Shown: positions 8,462 through 15,888 of the stretch, one piece after another
Layout of the letters: each line of letters begins with the position of its first letter
How positions within the stretch are numbered: the first letter of the stretch is position 1
NCBI GenBank assembly: GCA_002338125.1
Contig: DDHN01000008.1
Coordinates: 49,255-79,523 of the forward strand
Direction: 5' to 3'
DNA length: 30,269 bases
DNA from: Patescibacteria group bacterium UBA1875
Lineage (GTDB): Bacteria > Patescibacteriota > CPR2 > UBA1875
Made by a program: the position numbers and the translations under genes
Notes under the pieces: model-generated
Told to the model about the DNA's origin: nothing
Databases searched by the model: none
The model's input: the letters and a program-made list of their open reading frames with translations, nothing else

Positions 8462-9298
8462 ATGTTTAATGCTCTTACGGCTGCTATCAGTAATGCTATA
8501 GAAGTAGTCCAATCAAAATATTTATTTAGTCGTTATCATGTTCCAGCGAAAACCTATGTGGCTTTAAATAACTTTTTTGTTTTTATTGCTACCATTATTC
8601 CTTTTGCTATCTGGGGCGAGATATATTTCAATAAATTTTCTCTCAAATATGCGTTTGCTTTTGTGGTAATGATTATAGTTGCATATTTTGGAAATATTCT
8701 TTACTATTACGGACTCAAAAGAGGGAAGATTTGTGATGTTGAGCCATTAGTCATGACCTCGCCTTTGGTAACAATGGTATTAGCGGCAATCGTTTATCCG
8801 GATGAAAGAAATCTATACATTCTTGTCCCCGCGATTATTGCTTCTTTGCTTCTTGCCTATTCTAGAATTGAGAGACATCATCTAAAAATTAATAAATATT
8901 CGCTAGCAATGATTGGGTTTGTAGCTTTATTTGCGATTGAAAGTAACTTGATAAAATATATTCTTGATATTCTAAACCCAGTTGCTTTATATACAATAAG
9001 AATTGGTATACTTTCTTCATTGTTTTTGCTATTTTTGAGGCCAAAGCTGAGAGAGATGAAGGGAAAAGTGGTTGGGCTTACTTTTCTAAATGGTGCAATT
9101 GTTGCTCTGGAATATATTTTTTCATATACAGCTGTAAGGGAAATTGGAGTTATCGCCACTAATTTAATTTTTCTCATTGCTCCTGTTATGATACTTCTAA
9201 TTTCAAATTTTATTTTTAAAGAAAAGATGGGACTTAAAAAGGCAATCTCAGACACATTGATATTAATATGCATTGCAGTGGCTATTTTAATAAAATAG
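8462..9298 (+). CDS. EamA/DMT-superfamily membrane transporter
   Basis: This 278-aa very hydrophobic protein has about 9-10 membrane segments in two similar halves of roughly 140 residues, the layout of EamA (drug/metabolite) transporters. Landmarks include LKRGKICDVEPLVMTSPLVT in the first half and AVREIGVIATNLIFLIAPV with a following FKEKMGLKKAI in the second; a conserved membrane glutamate/proline step with a positive loop is typical of EamA repeats. The substrate is unknown. AAGGAAG upstream of the ATG is a suitable ribosome binding site. It follows the 146-aa hypothetical gene by 10 bp and is followed by tatD 5 bp later. Confidence 0.82.
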   Translation: MFNALTAAISNAIEVVQSKYLFSRYHVPAKTYVALNNFFVFIATIIPFAIWGEIYFNKFSLKYAFAFVVMIIVAYFGNILYYYGLKRGKICDVEPLVMTSPLVTMVLAAIVYPDERNLYILVPAIIASLLLAYSRIERHHLKINKYSLAMIGFVALFAIESNLIKYILDILNPVALYTIRIGILSSLFLLFLRPKLREMKGKVVGLTFLNGAIVALEYIFSYTAVREIGVIATNLIFLIAPVMILLISNFIFKEKMGLKKAISDTLILICIAVAILIK

Positions 9299-9303
9299 GT
9301 ATT

Positions 9304-10098
9304 ATGAATTTATTTGATTCACATGTCCATCTTGACTACGAGCCTCTAGCAAATGAAGTGGGCCAGGTAGTCGAAAAAGCCTATAAGGTAGGCGTAACTA
9401 GAATGATTAACGTAGGGGCTTCTTTAAGAGGGAGTGGACGATCGGTTGAGTTGGCAGAGCAGTATCCGAATATTTGGGCTGCCCTTGGACTGCACCCTCA
9501 TGAAGCAGAGGCGGCCCCTAACCTTGATTTATCACTTGAAAAAATCAAAGGTTTAGCTAGAAGTGATAAGGTGGTAGCAATTGGAGAAATTGGCCTTGAT
9601 TATTTTAAGGATCAAGTCTTGATTTCTAGGCAAGAGAAAAAGCTTCAGAAAGAATTGTTTTGGGCCCAACTTAAGCTTGCACTTGAGCTAGATTTGCCGG
9701 TTGTTTTCCACGTCCGGGAGGCTTGGGATGACTTTTTTGAAATCATTAGCGAAGATGAGTTCAAAGATATTCGAGGAGTAATTCATTGTTTCACCGGAGA
9801 TGAAAAGATAGCAAGGGAAGCGTTAAAACATAATTTGCTTATAGGGTTTACTGGTTTTGTGACTTTCGCACAATCTAAGTTCGATCATATTCGAGCAGCA
9901 GTAAAGACTGTTTCACTTGAAAGAATTCTTATAGAAACCGATGCTCCTTTTTTGGCTCCTGAGCCCTACCGGGGAAAACCTAATGAGCCGGCCTATGTAG
10001 TTGAAGTTGCTAGAAAGATAGCTAGTTTAAAAGGGGTGGAGGTTGCTGAAGTGGCCGAAAAGACTACCAATAATACTAAAAAGTTGTTTAATATATAG
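9304..10098 (+). CDS. tatD: TatD-family metal-dependent deoxyribonuclease
   Basis: At 264 aa with the TatD metal-ligand pattern, this is a TIM-barrel hydrolase: FDSHVHLD at the N-terminus, GLHPHEAE, GEIGLDYF, VFHVREA, IHCFTG and ETDAPFLAPEPYRGKPNEP. TatD enzymes act as Mg-dependent DNases in repair or DNA turnover. The open frame extends to an ATG at 9268, but the family consensus begins at MNLFDSHVHLD, so ATG 9304 is chosen. It lies 5 bp after the transporter stop. Confidence 0.93.
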   Translation: MNLFDSHVHLDYEPLANEVGQVVEKAYKVGVTRMINVGASLRGSGRSVELAEQYPNIWAALGLHPHEAEAAPNLDLSLEKIKGLARSDKVVAIGEIGLDYFKDQVLISRQEKKLQKELFWAQLKLALELDLPVVFHVREAWDDFFEIISEDEFKDIRGVIHCFTGDEKIAREALKHNLLIGFTGFVTFAQSKFDHIRAAVKTVSLERILIETDAPFLAPEPYRGKPNEPAYVVEVARKIASLKGVEVAEVAEKTTNNTKKLFNI

Positions 10099-10121
10099 TA
10101 ACGGTTAATTGGGAGGTAAGA

Positions 10122-11084
10122 ATGAGTGACGAAAAAGAAAAAATGGATATAGAAGATATAAAAGGGGTGGAAGATATTGATATAGATACGGCCGTATCGG
10201 AAGAAACAGAAGAACCGGTTTTAGAAGAAACTAAAGAAAAAGTTTCGCACCAAGAGGAGAAAAAGGAAGAGAATAAGGATGTTCTTGAAGAAGCAGTTGC
10301 AGAAAGCAAAATTGACGAAGAAGAAAAACCGAAAAAAGAAAAGAAAAAAGGTAAAAAAGGGTGGCTTAAGGTAGTAATTGTTGTTTTTGTTACAGCTTTA
10401 ATAACTGCTGCTGCTGTTCTTGGAGTAATGTATTATCTCGATAAAAATCAAGAAGAATCAAAAATTGAGGAACAACCAGTTGAAACAGAATCGGAACCAG
10501 AACCAGAACTGGAAGTTGGAGAAAGTTTTACCTATATTTCTTCTGAAGTTGGTCTTAACCTTCGAAAAGAACCGAATGTAAAATCAGAAGTATTAGAGAT
10601 TATCCCTTATGGGACAAAGATAACAATTCTTGATGAAGAAAATGGCTGGATACAGACAGAGTATAATGGAAGTACTGGTTGGGTTTCGACCGACTATACC
10701 ACTGATTCCGACCCGCTTATCTATGAAAACAAAATCTATGGCTTTACCCTTACCTTCAAGCCAAGCTGGGCCGGTTACAAATTTGTAGAAGCTAATAATG
10801 AAGGAAGTGCTGCCGTAGTCAGTTACTTTGTAACTTTGCCAACGACCGATGCTAAATGGAAAGAAAATGCCGTTCCAACAGGTTATGCCTCACTCTTTGT
10901 GATGGGGCTATATACGAAAAGTGAATGGGCCAAGATAGAAACGACCGATGGCCCAAAACCGGCCAAACTAGGGGAGAGTGATAAGTATGTTTACACTTAT
11001 CTGCCTGGGCAAGCCCATCCAACCGACCTTAAGACCCAGTATTATGAGATAAACGATATTATTGAGACTTTCGAAACACTTTAG
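10122..11084 (+). CDS. Membrane-anchored SH3b-domain protein
   Basis: This 320-aa protein has four parts. The N-terminal tail of about 78 residues is rich in Glu and Lys with no hydrophobic stretch, so it is probably cytoplasmic. A single membrane helix follows at about 83-106 (VVIVVFVTALITAAAVLGVMYY). An SH3b (bacterial SH3 type 3) domain spans about 137-193 (GLNLRKEPN, YGTKITILDEENGWIQTEYNGSTGWV). The C-terminal domain (about 200-320, starting IYGFTLTFKPSW) has no family I can name. SH3b domains commonly bind peptidoglycan, so an anchor between membrane and wall is likely. GGGAGG upstream of ATG is a strong ribosome binding site. Confidence 0.82.
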   Translation: MSDEKEKMDIEDIKGVEDIDIDTAVSEETEEPVLEETKEKVSHQEEKKEENKDVLEEAVAESKIDEEEKPKKEKKKGKKGWLKVVIVVFVTALITAAAVLGVMYYLDKNQEESKIEEQPVETESEPEPELEVGESFTYISSEVGLNLRKEPNVKSEVLEIIPYGTKITILDEENGWIQTEYNGSTGWVSTDYTTDSDPLIYENKIYGFTLTFKPSWAGYKFVEANNEGSAAVVSYFVTLPTTDAKWKENAVPTGYASLFVMGLYTKSEWAKIETTDGPKPAKLGESDKYVYTYLPGQAHPTDLKTQYYEINDIIETFETL

Positions 11085-11085
11085 T

Positions 11086-11136
11086 TTGACAAGCGAAAAT
11101 ATAAATGTTACCCTAGATTTAGGGTAACATTTATAT
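11086..11136 (+). promoter_or_regulatory. Promoter with long perfect palindrome (predicted operator) of the Fe-S operon
   Basis: TTGACA at 11086-11091 begins just after the previous stop codon. A perfect inverted repeat follows: ATATAAATGTTACCCT (11099-11114), six bases, and AGGGTAACATTTATAT (11121-11136). The right arm includes the first two bases of the ATG at 11135. TACCCT (11109-11114), 17 nt from the -35 box, or TATAAA (11100-11105) could be the -10; both fall inside the palindrome, so a protein bound there would block transcription. No U-run follows, so it is not a terminator. As RNA it would also hide the start codon. Phd/YefM proteins normally bind palindromes in their own promoters. 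Confidence 0.8.
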
Positions 11137-11350
11137 GAGAGAAAAATTTATAACTACAAACGAATTAGCTAACGACGCTTCAAAGATTTTGAGAGAATTA
11201 AAAAATGGTGAAGCTAAGGTAGTGCTAAGATATTCTGACCCAGTGGGGGTTCTTATCTCCTATAACGATTACAAAAAACTTCAAAGTCAGGAAGTGAGGC
11301 ACGTAATGGAGTGTAAAAGCTGTCTAGAAGCAATAAAGGGCAAAAAATGA
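11135..11350 (+). CDS. Phd/YefM-family antitoxin-like DNA-binding protein with a C-terminal CxxC
   Basis: The first 53 residues of this 71-aa protein fit the Phd/YefM fold (ITTNELANDASKILRELKNG, VVLRYSDPVGVLISYNDYKKL), which forms a dimeric DNA-binding domain that represses its own promoter. The C-terminal tail, where antitoxins hold their toxin, is only about 18 residues and carries ECKSCLEAIKGKK with two cysteines. No toxin gene is adjacent: the next gene, overlapping as ATGA, is iscS. A perfect palindrome lies directly before the gene. I infer a self-regulating repressor of the isc operon, perhaps sensing Fe-S or redox state through the CxxC. An orphan antitoxin kept by chance remains possible. 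Confidence 0.82.
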   Translation: MREKFITTNELANDASKILRELKNGEAKVVLRYSDPVGVLISYNDYKKLQSQEVRHVMECKSCLEAIKGKK

Positions 11351-12552
11351 TATATTTCGATCATGCAGCAACAACCCCGATAGCACCGAAGGTGCTAAAA
11401 GCTATGGAGCCTTATTTTTCAGAAAAATTTGGTAACCCTTCCAGTATTTACAGGATAGGAAGAGAGGCTAAGAGTATTCTTGAAGAGGCAAGAAAGACAG
11501 CAGCCGATATATTAGGAGCAGAAAGCCCTATGGAAATAGTTTTTACTTCTGGAGCCACAGAATCCAGTAATTTAGGTATTAAGGGGGCAATGGAGGCAGC
11601 TGCCTTTGAAACGGGCAGTCGGGTTCATGTTTTAACAACTGCTATCGAGCATCATTCTGTATTAGACACTGTTAAGCACCTTGAGAAATCATTTGGAGCT
11701 GAAACGACCTTCCTTTCAGTTACAAGAGAAGGGTTGGCAGACCCCAAAGATCTTTCAAAAGCTATAAAAGATAACACGGCTGTAATTTCCGTGATGAGTG
11801 GCAATAATGAAATGGGGGCATTGCAACCAATCGAAGAAATTGCACAAATTATCGAATTAGAGAAGGAAAGAAGGAAGAAGCAAGGGATAGAGACTCCACT
11901 TGTTTTTCATGTTGATGCTGTTCAATCTTTTGCTTTTAAGAAAATTTCTTTGAAGGATCTACCGATTGATATGTTATCCCTTACGGCTCACAAGTTTTAT
12001 GGCCCTAAAGGTGTTGGGCTCTTGTATGTGCGTCAAGGTACAAAATTTAATTCACAGCAAAAAGGCGGAGCCCAAGAAAAAGGTAGAAGGGCGGGGACTG
12101 AAAATGTTCCATATATTGTAGGTATGGTAAAGGCGATGCAGATAGCTGATGAGAAGAGGGACAAATATTCAAAAAAAATAACTTCTTTTACTAATTATCT
12201 TGTCGAAAAAGTTACAGCTGAAATACAAAACGTTGAGCTCATAGGGCCAAAGAGTAATCAGAGCAGACTTCCACATATCGCCACTTTTTTGTTTAAAGGG
12301 GTAGAAGGGGAATCAGTTCTTTTAAATCTTGATATGCTTGATATCGCTGCGTCGTCGGGGAGTGCTTGTACTTCGGGTAGTTTAGAGCCGTCGCATGTAA
12401 CAAAAGCAATGGGCTATGATGATTTGTCTGCTCACGGAGCAGTAAGATTTTCGCTTGGTGAGCTTAACAAAAAGTCAGATATTGATAAGTTAATGGAAAA
12501 TCTTCCCGGAATTATCGATAAATTACGGGCTATGAGCCCAGTGAAAGGATAG
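11347..12552 (+). CDS. iscS: Cysteine desulfurase IscS
   Basis: This 401-aa PLP enzyme takes sulfur from cysteine as a persulfide for Fe-S cluster assembly and tRNA thiolation. The N-terminus IYFDHAATTPI, SGNNEMGALQPI, the PLP-binding lysine in TAHKFYGPKG (Lys216) and the catalytic loop SSGSACTSGSLEPSHV (Cys341) are all present. The long mobile loop marks it as IscS/NifS type rather than SufS. It overlaps the Phd-like gene by 4 bp and precedes iscU by 2 bp. Likely clients in this window are IscU, MnmA (tRNA 2-thiouridine) and the Fe-S subunit of the oxidoreductase. Confidence 0.96.
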   Translation: MIYFDHAATTPIAPKVLKAMEPYFSEKFGNPSSIYRIGREAKSILEEARKTAADILGAESPMEIVFTSGATESSNLGIKGAMEAAAFETGSRVHVLTTAIEHHSVLDTVKHLEKSFGAETTFLSVTREGLADPKDLSKAIKDNTAVISVMSGNNEMGALQPIEEIAQIIELEKERRKKQGIETPLVFHVDAVQSFAFKKISLKDLPIDMLSLTAHKFYGPKGVGLLYVRQGTKFNSQQKGGAQEKGRRAGTENVPYIVGMVKAMQIADEKRDKYSKKITSFTNYLVEKVTAEIQNVELIGPKSNQSRLPHIATFLFKGVEGESVLLNLDMLDIAASSGSACTSGSLEPSHVTKAMGYDDLSAHGAVRFSLGELNKKSDIDKLMENLPGIIDKLRAMSPVKG

Positions 12553-12554
12553 CG

Positions 12555-12953
12555 ATGAGTGATTTATACGGAGAAAAGGTAATGGATCATTTCACTAATC
12601 CTAGAAATGTTGGGGTTATGAAAGATGCAGACGGAGTTGGCGAAGTTGGAAACCCAACTTGTGGTGATATCATGAAGCTTTATATTAAAGTAAGGGAAAA
12701 GAATGGAGAAAGAATAATCTCGGATATTTCTTTCCAAACGCTTGGTTGTGGCGCGGCAATTGCTACTTCTAGCATAGTTACCGAAATGGTCAAGGGAAAG
12801 TCCCTAAAAGAGGCTGAGAAAATATCTAATAAAGCTGTGGCCGAGGCTTTAGGTGGTCTGCCGCCGGTTAAAATGCATTGTTCAAATTTAGCAGCTACGG
12901 CACTTTTGAATGCGATCGAAGATTACAAAAAAAATAAGAAAGGAGAAAAATGA
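12555..12953 (+). CDS. iscU: Fe-S cluster scaffold protein IscU
   Basis: This 132-aa scaffold has the three cluster-ligand cysteines in their usual contexts: NPTCGD (Cys36, with Asp38), TLGCGAAIA (Cys65) and LPPVKMHCS (Cys109). LPPVK is the site recognised by the HscA chaperone in other bacteria, although no hscA or hscB is in this window. The protein accepts sulfur from IscS and builds [2Fe-2S]/[4Fe-4S] clusters. Its TGA stop overlaps the ATG of a 16-codon reading frame, and the Lys-rich tail overlaps that frame's ribosome binding site. Confidence 0.96.
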   Translation: MSDLYGEKVMDHFTNPRNVGVMKDADGVGEVGNPTCGDIMKLYIKVREKNGERIISDISFQTLGCGAAIATSSIVTEMVKGKSLKEAEKISNKAVAEALGGLPPVKMHCSNLAATALLNAIEDYKKNKKGEK

Positions 12954-13000
12954 AAAGATTTATGATTCCAAGAGTTGCACACTGTGATGGTGGATGTTAG
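12950..13000 (+). CDS. 16-residue micro-ORF, MKRFMIPRVAHCDGGC, at the end of the isc operon
   Basis: The ATG at 12950 overlaps the iscU stop as ATGA and is preceded 4 nt upstream by AAAGGAG (12939-12945), one of the better Shine-Dalgarno sites in the window. The frame encodes MKRFMIPRVAHCDGGC and stops at TAG, 5 nt before a perfect terminator. The peptide is basic at the N-terminus and ends in HCDGGC, with possible metal or thiol ligands. No family is recognised. It may be a real micropeptide linked to Fe-S work, a leader-like frame aiding message ends, or chance. The strong ribosome site and exact coupling favour translation. Confidence 0.6.
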   Translation: MKRFMIPRVAHCDGGC

Positions 13001-13005
13001 ATAGT

Positions 13006-13033
13006 GCAAAAAGGGCCATTCGGCCCTTTTTGC
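13006..13033 (+). terminator. Intrinsic terminator of the isc operon
   Basis: A perfect 12-bp inverted repeat, GCAAAAAGGGCC - ATTC - GGCCCTTTTTGC, has a GC-rich top and an A-run/T-run base. It should terminate transcription in both directions. It cleanly separates the isc operon from the CvpA-CAP gene. Confidence 0.92.
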
Positions 13034-13061
13034 TTATTGCTTATAATTTATTTTTTGCTAC

Positions 13062-13075
13062 TTTTAGGTTAAAAT
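13062..13075 (+). promoter_or_regulatory. -10 region of the CvpA-CAP gene (leaderless)
   Basis: The sequence TTTTAGGTTAAAAT (13062-13075) ends with TAAAAT (13070-13075), 6 nt before the ATG at 13082. The same 14 bases occur before alaS (16296-16309). No Shine-Dalgarno is present. Confidence 0.6.
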
Positions 13076-13081
13076 ATTACC

Positions 13082-14044
13082 ATGAACTGGGCAGACGCAG
13101 TCATAATAATTGCAATTTTGTTGTTTGCGTTTTCTGGCTATTTGAAGGGAGCCTTTCGTCAATTAGCTGATTTTTTGGCATTGGTGTTGGCAATCTTTTT
13201 TTCTATTAAGTTTTATAACCCAGTCGGAGAATATATAGCTGAAAGTTCTGGGATCAATAACTATTTTGCTAATTTAGCTGGTTTTTTTCTTGTCTGGATA
13301 TTAGTTCAATTTATTTTTAATGTTGTCTTTCATTTTGTTTACCCTTTGATACCTGAGAAAATCAGAAAATCAAAATTAAATAAGCTAATTGGTGCGTTAC
13401 CCGGCTTATTGTGGGGAGGATTATTCGCATTTCTTGTTATCACTTTACTTTCGGTGCTGCCGTTTAAGTCAGATTATAAGCAGGCTGTTGAAGACTCAAC
13501 AATCGGAGAATATGTTATAACGAATTCTGATAAATTTCAGGGATATCTAGCGGACTTGGCAGGTAGTGCTATCGATGATGCTATTGATTTTTTGACAGTT
13601 AAGCCAAATTCTGGAGAAACAGTAGATCTTGGTTTTAAGCTTGAAGAAAGCCAGCTCTCAATCGATGCGGCTGCTGAGGATAAGATGTTGGAATTTATAA
13701 ATAATGAGAGAACATCACGGGGCTTAAAGCCACTCATTATGGATGAGGATTTACAAAAACTAGCTCGGTCTCATTCAAAAGATATGTTTCTTAGGGGCTA
13801 TTTTGCTCATATAAATCCTGATGGAGAGGACCCCTTTGACAGGATGAAAGATCAAGGGATAAATTTCAGAGTTGCTGGGGAGAATCTTGCCCTAGCTCCT
13901 AATGTTGAGCTTGCTCATGAAGGTTTGATGAATTCTCCTGGTCATCGAGCCAATATTCTTACTAACGAATACGGTCATGTTGGAATTGGGTGTATTGACG
14001 GCGGCTCATATGGGAAAATGTTTTCCCAAGAATTCACTAACTAA
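13082..14044 (+). CDS. CvpA-like membrane domain fused to an extracytoplasmic CAP/SCP domain
   Basis: This is a 320-aa fusion. Residues 1 to about 130 hold four hydrophobic segments in the arrangement of CvpA (colicin V production family): NWADAVIIIAILLFAFSGYLKGAFRQ, then three more. After a linker, residues about 200-318 form a CAP/SCP (PR-1, YkwD-like) domain: MLEFINNERTSRGLKPL, LARSHSKDMFLRGYFAHINPDGEDPFDRM, VAGENLA, SPGHRANILTNEYGHVGIG. The CAP domain keeps the conserved His and Glu positions. It is probably an envelope protein with its CAP domain outside the membrane; the biochemical role of bacterial CAP domains is mostly unsettled. The gene has its own leaderless-type promoter. Confidence 0.88.
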   Translation: MNWADAVIIIAILLFAFSGYLKGAFRQLADFLALVLAIFFSIKFYNPVGEYIAESSGINNYFANLAGFFLVWILVQFIFNVVFHFVYPLIPEKIRKSKLNKLIGALPGLLWGGLFAFLVITLLSVLPFKSDYKQAVEDSTIGEYVITNSDKFQGYLADLAGSAIDDAIDFLTVKPNSGETVDLGFKLEESQLSIDAAAEDKMLEFINNERTSRGLKPLIMDEDLQKLARSHSKDMFLRGYFAHINPDGEDPFDRMKDQGINFRVAGENLALAPNVELAHEGLMNSPGHRANILTNEYGHVGIGCIDGGSYGKMFSQEFTN

Positions 14045-14048
14045 TGTC

Positions 14049-14057
14049 TGATATAAT
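14049..14057 (+). promoter_or_regulatory. Extended -10 promoter of the DUF218 gene (leaderless)
   Basis: TGATATAAT is a full extended -10 (TGnTATAAT). It ends 6 nt before the ATG at 14064, so the transcript should begin at the start codon. No Shine-Dalgarno is present. Confidence 0.65.
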
Positions 14058-14063
14058 ATCGAT

Positions 14064-14669
14064 ATGCTAAAACTTGTGAGAAGGGCTATTTGGGGAGTAG
14101 TAATAATCATTTTGTTGATTATTGCGCTTCCTTTGTTTATCGGTTGGTATCTTTCCCCTCAGGACCCAATAGAAAAGGCTGATGCAATAGTAACTGTTTC
14201 TGGCGGTGATACGGACGCTAGGATTGAAAAAACTATCCAACTTTTCAAAGAGGGTTGGGCTCCAAAAATTATTTTTTCAGGTGCTGCTGCCGAAGGAAAT
14301 ATTTCTAATGCTGAAAGTATGCGTAATATTGCGGTCAAGATGGGGGTTCCGACATCAGCGATTATAATCGAAGAAGATTCTAAAACTACGGTAGAAAATG
14401 CTGAATTTACTTCAAAAATAATTACAACCAAAGGCTATGACAGTATCATTTTAGTTACGTCTCCCTATCATCAAAGACGAACTTTTGAGCTTTTCCAATC
14501 TAATTTAGGGGAGGATTTCAAGATAATAAATCAATCAGCGCTTGATGAGGAATGGCGGAAAAAAGGCTGGTGGGAGTCGAATATTGGACGTTTCTTAACG
14601 ATAGGAGAGTTAGGTAAAATTTTTGTCAACTTTTTTCAAAATAAAGCGGGTGAGGTAATAGTAGAATGA
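14064..14669 (+). CDS. DUF218 (YdcF/SanA-like) membrane-anchored protein
   Basis: This 201-aa protein has an N-terminal membrane segment (VVIIILLIIALPLFIGWYL) followed by a DUF218 domain: DAIVTVSGGD, LFKEGWAPKIIFSG, MRNIAVKMGVP, EEDSKTTVENAEFT and ILVTSPYHQRRTFELF. Family members such as SanA and YdcF are linked to envelope integrity and vancomycin sensitivity in E. coli, without a firmly known reaction. The stop overlaps the mnmA start (ATGA), so mnmA is read from the same message. Confidence 0.88.
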   Translation: MLKLVRRAIWGVVIIILLIIALPLFIGWYLSPQDPIEKADAIVTVSGGDTDARIEKTIQLFKEGWAPKIIFSGAAAEGNISNAESMRNIAVKMGVPTSAIIIEEDSKTTVENAEFTSKIITTKGYDSIILVTSPYHQRRTFELFQSNLGEDFKIINQSALDEEWRKKGWWESNIGRFLTIGELGKIFVNFFQNKAGEVIVE

Positions 14670-15739
14670 AGATCGCTGTTGCCATGAGCGGAGGTGTGGA
14701 TTCATCCGTAGCGGCAGCTCTTATGGTTGAAAAATATGGCCAAGATGATGTTTTTGGTGTTACCGCAAAGCTTTTTTGTTATTCTAAGGGGGTCAAAGAA
14801 AAAGCTTGTTGTTCACTAGAAGCGATTGATGATGCAAGAGCAGTTTGTAATAAACTTGGCATTCCTCATTATGTGATTAATGCAGAAAAAGAGTTTAGAC
14901 TCTCGGTTATTAATAGCTTTATATCAGCTTATCAGCATGGGCAAACACCTATCCCTTGTATCGCTTGTAATACCCTGATTAAGTTTGGCTCTATGCTCGA
15001 CAAAGTAAAAGAACTAGGGGCAGAAAAGTTAGTGACCGGACACTATGCCAGAATCAAAGAAACTAACGGAAAATTTCAACTATTAAGAGGAATTGATACA
15101 GTTAAAGACCAGACATATTTTCTTTATGGTCTCTCTCAAAAACAGCTATCGTATATAGAATTTCCGCTAGGGGGGCTCGAAAAAAGTGAAGTTAGAAAAA
15201 TTGCTAAACAATACGGCTTGCGAGTAGCTGAAAAAAAAGAATCACAAGGAGTGTGTTTTGTTACCGAAGGGACAGTTGCAGACTTCATAAAGAAAGAAAT
15301 AACAGTAAGCCCAGGTAATATTGTGAATACCAAGGGTGAAATTGTTGGCCATCACGAAGGCTATATTTTCTACACCATCGGTCAAAGAAAAAGAATTGGG
15401 GGTGGGTATCGAGAGCCGATGTTTGTTGTGGCTATCGATCCCTTAAAAAACGAAATAGTAATTGGTAACAAGGATGAACTATATGGAAAAAAATTAAAAT
15501 ATATCGCTGGACATTTTATTCCCGGTAAGGAGCCCCGATGGCCCCTAAAATGTACGGCAAAAATCCGTTATAACTCAGATGATGTTGACTGTGAGGTCAC
15601 AAAAATTAAATCTGAATATGGTAAACATTATTCAGCCTCCTTCAATAAGCCGCAGCGGGCAATTACCCCTGGACAATCGATTGTGCTGTATCAAGAAGAT
15701 ATAGTTTTAGGAGGCGGCATTATAGAAAAAGCGGACTAA
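14666..15739 (+). CDS. mnmA: tRNA-specific 2-thiouridylase MnmA
   Basis: This 357-aa enzyme makes the 2-thio group of wobble uridine 34 in tRNA-Lys, -Glu and -Gln. The ATP pyrophosphatase loop SGGVDSS is at residues 8-14. The two catalytic cysteines are in context: Cys101 in IACNTLIKFG and Cys197 in SQGVCFV. The tRNA-binding and C-terminal beta-barrel parts (FYTIGQRKRIGGG, YVVAIDP-like MFVVAIDP) are present. Sulfur is expected from IscS, encoded 3 kb upstream; no TusA-E relay is seen here. ATGA overlap with the DUF218 gene gives its translation start. Confidence 0.96.
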   Translation: MKIAVAMSGGVDSSVAAALMVEKYGQDDVFGVTAKLFCYSKGVKEKACCSLEAIDDARAVCNKLGIPHYVINAEKEFRLSVINSFISAYQHGQTPIPCIACNTLIKFGSMLDKVKELGAEKLVTGHYARIKETNGKFQLLRGIDTVKDQTYFLYGLSQKQLSYIEFPLGGLEKSEVRKIAKQYGLRVAEKKESQGVCFVTEGTVADFIKKEITVSPGNIVNTKGEIVGHHEGYIFYTIGQRKRIGGGYREPMFVVAIDPLKNEIVIGNKDELYGKKLKYIAGHFIPGKEPRWPLKCTAKIRYNSDDVDCEVTKIKSEYGKHYSASFNKPQRAITPGQSIVLYQEDIVLGGGIIEKAD

Positions 15740-15776
15740 ATTTAGTTTTTTATTAATAATAATCATTGACATTATA

Positions 15777-15785
15777 TGATATAAT
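15777..15785 (+). promoter_or_regulatory. Extended -10 promoter at the left edge of the compositional island
   Basis: TGATATAAT (15777-15785) is a perfect extended -10. A TTGACA at 15766-15771 is only 8 nt from the hexamer, too close to be its -35. Transcription would start near 15792 and run first into the hairpin at 15811-15838. Confidence 0.55.
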
Positions 15786-15810
15786 CTCAGCAGATGAGAT
15801 TTAGATAATT

Positions 15811-15838
15811 CGGGTTTTCTTTGGGGGAGCCCGTTTTT
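15811..15838 (+). terminator. Terminator-like hairpin between mnmA and the 102-aa orphan gene
   Basis: CGGGTT (15811-15816) pairs with AGCCCG (15828-15833), 6 bp with one G-U, followed directly by TTTTT. It may end mnmA transcription. If the extended -10 at 15777 is active, it may instead work as an attenuator or define a small RNA of about 45 nt. Confidence 0.6.
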
Positions 15839-15888
15839 CATAAATCAATGTACCTTGGTGTGCGATGCCTCGAAGGGAGGTGAAAGCC

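Noticed and set aside
9268..9303. ATG 9268 as the tatD start
   Set aside because: It lies inside the transporter gene and adds 12 residues before the conserved N-terminal FDSHVHLD; ATG 9304 fits the family.
11099..11136. Palindrome as an intrinsic terminator of the SH3b gene
   Set aside because: No T-run follows on either strand and the right arm enters the next start codon.
15766..15785. TTGACA and TATAAT as one classical promoter
   Set aside because: Only 8 nt separate the two hexamers; 16-18 are needed. The TATAAT was kept as an extended -10 because TGA precedes it.
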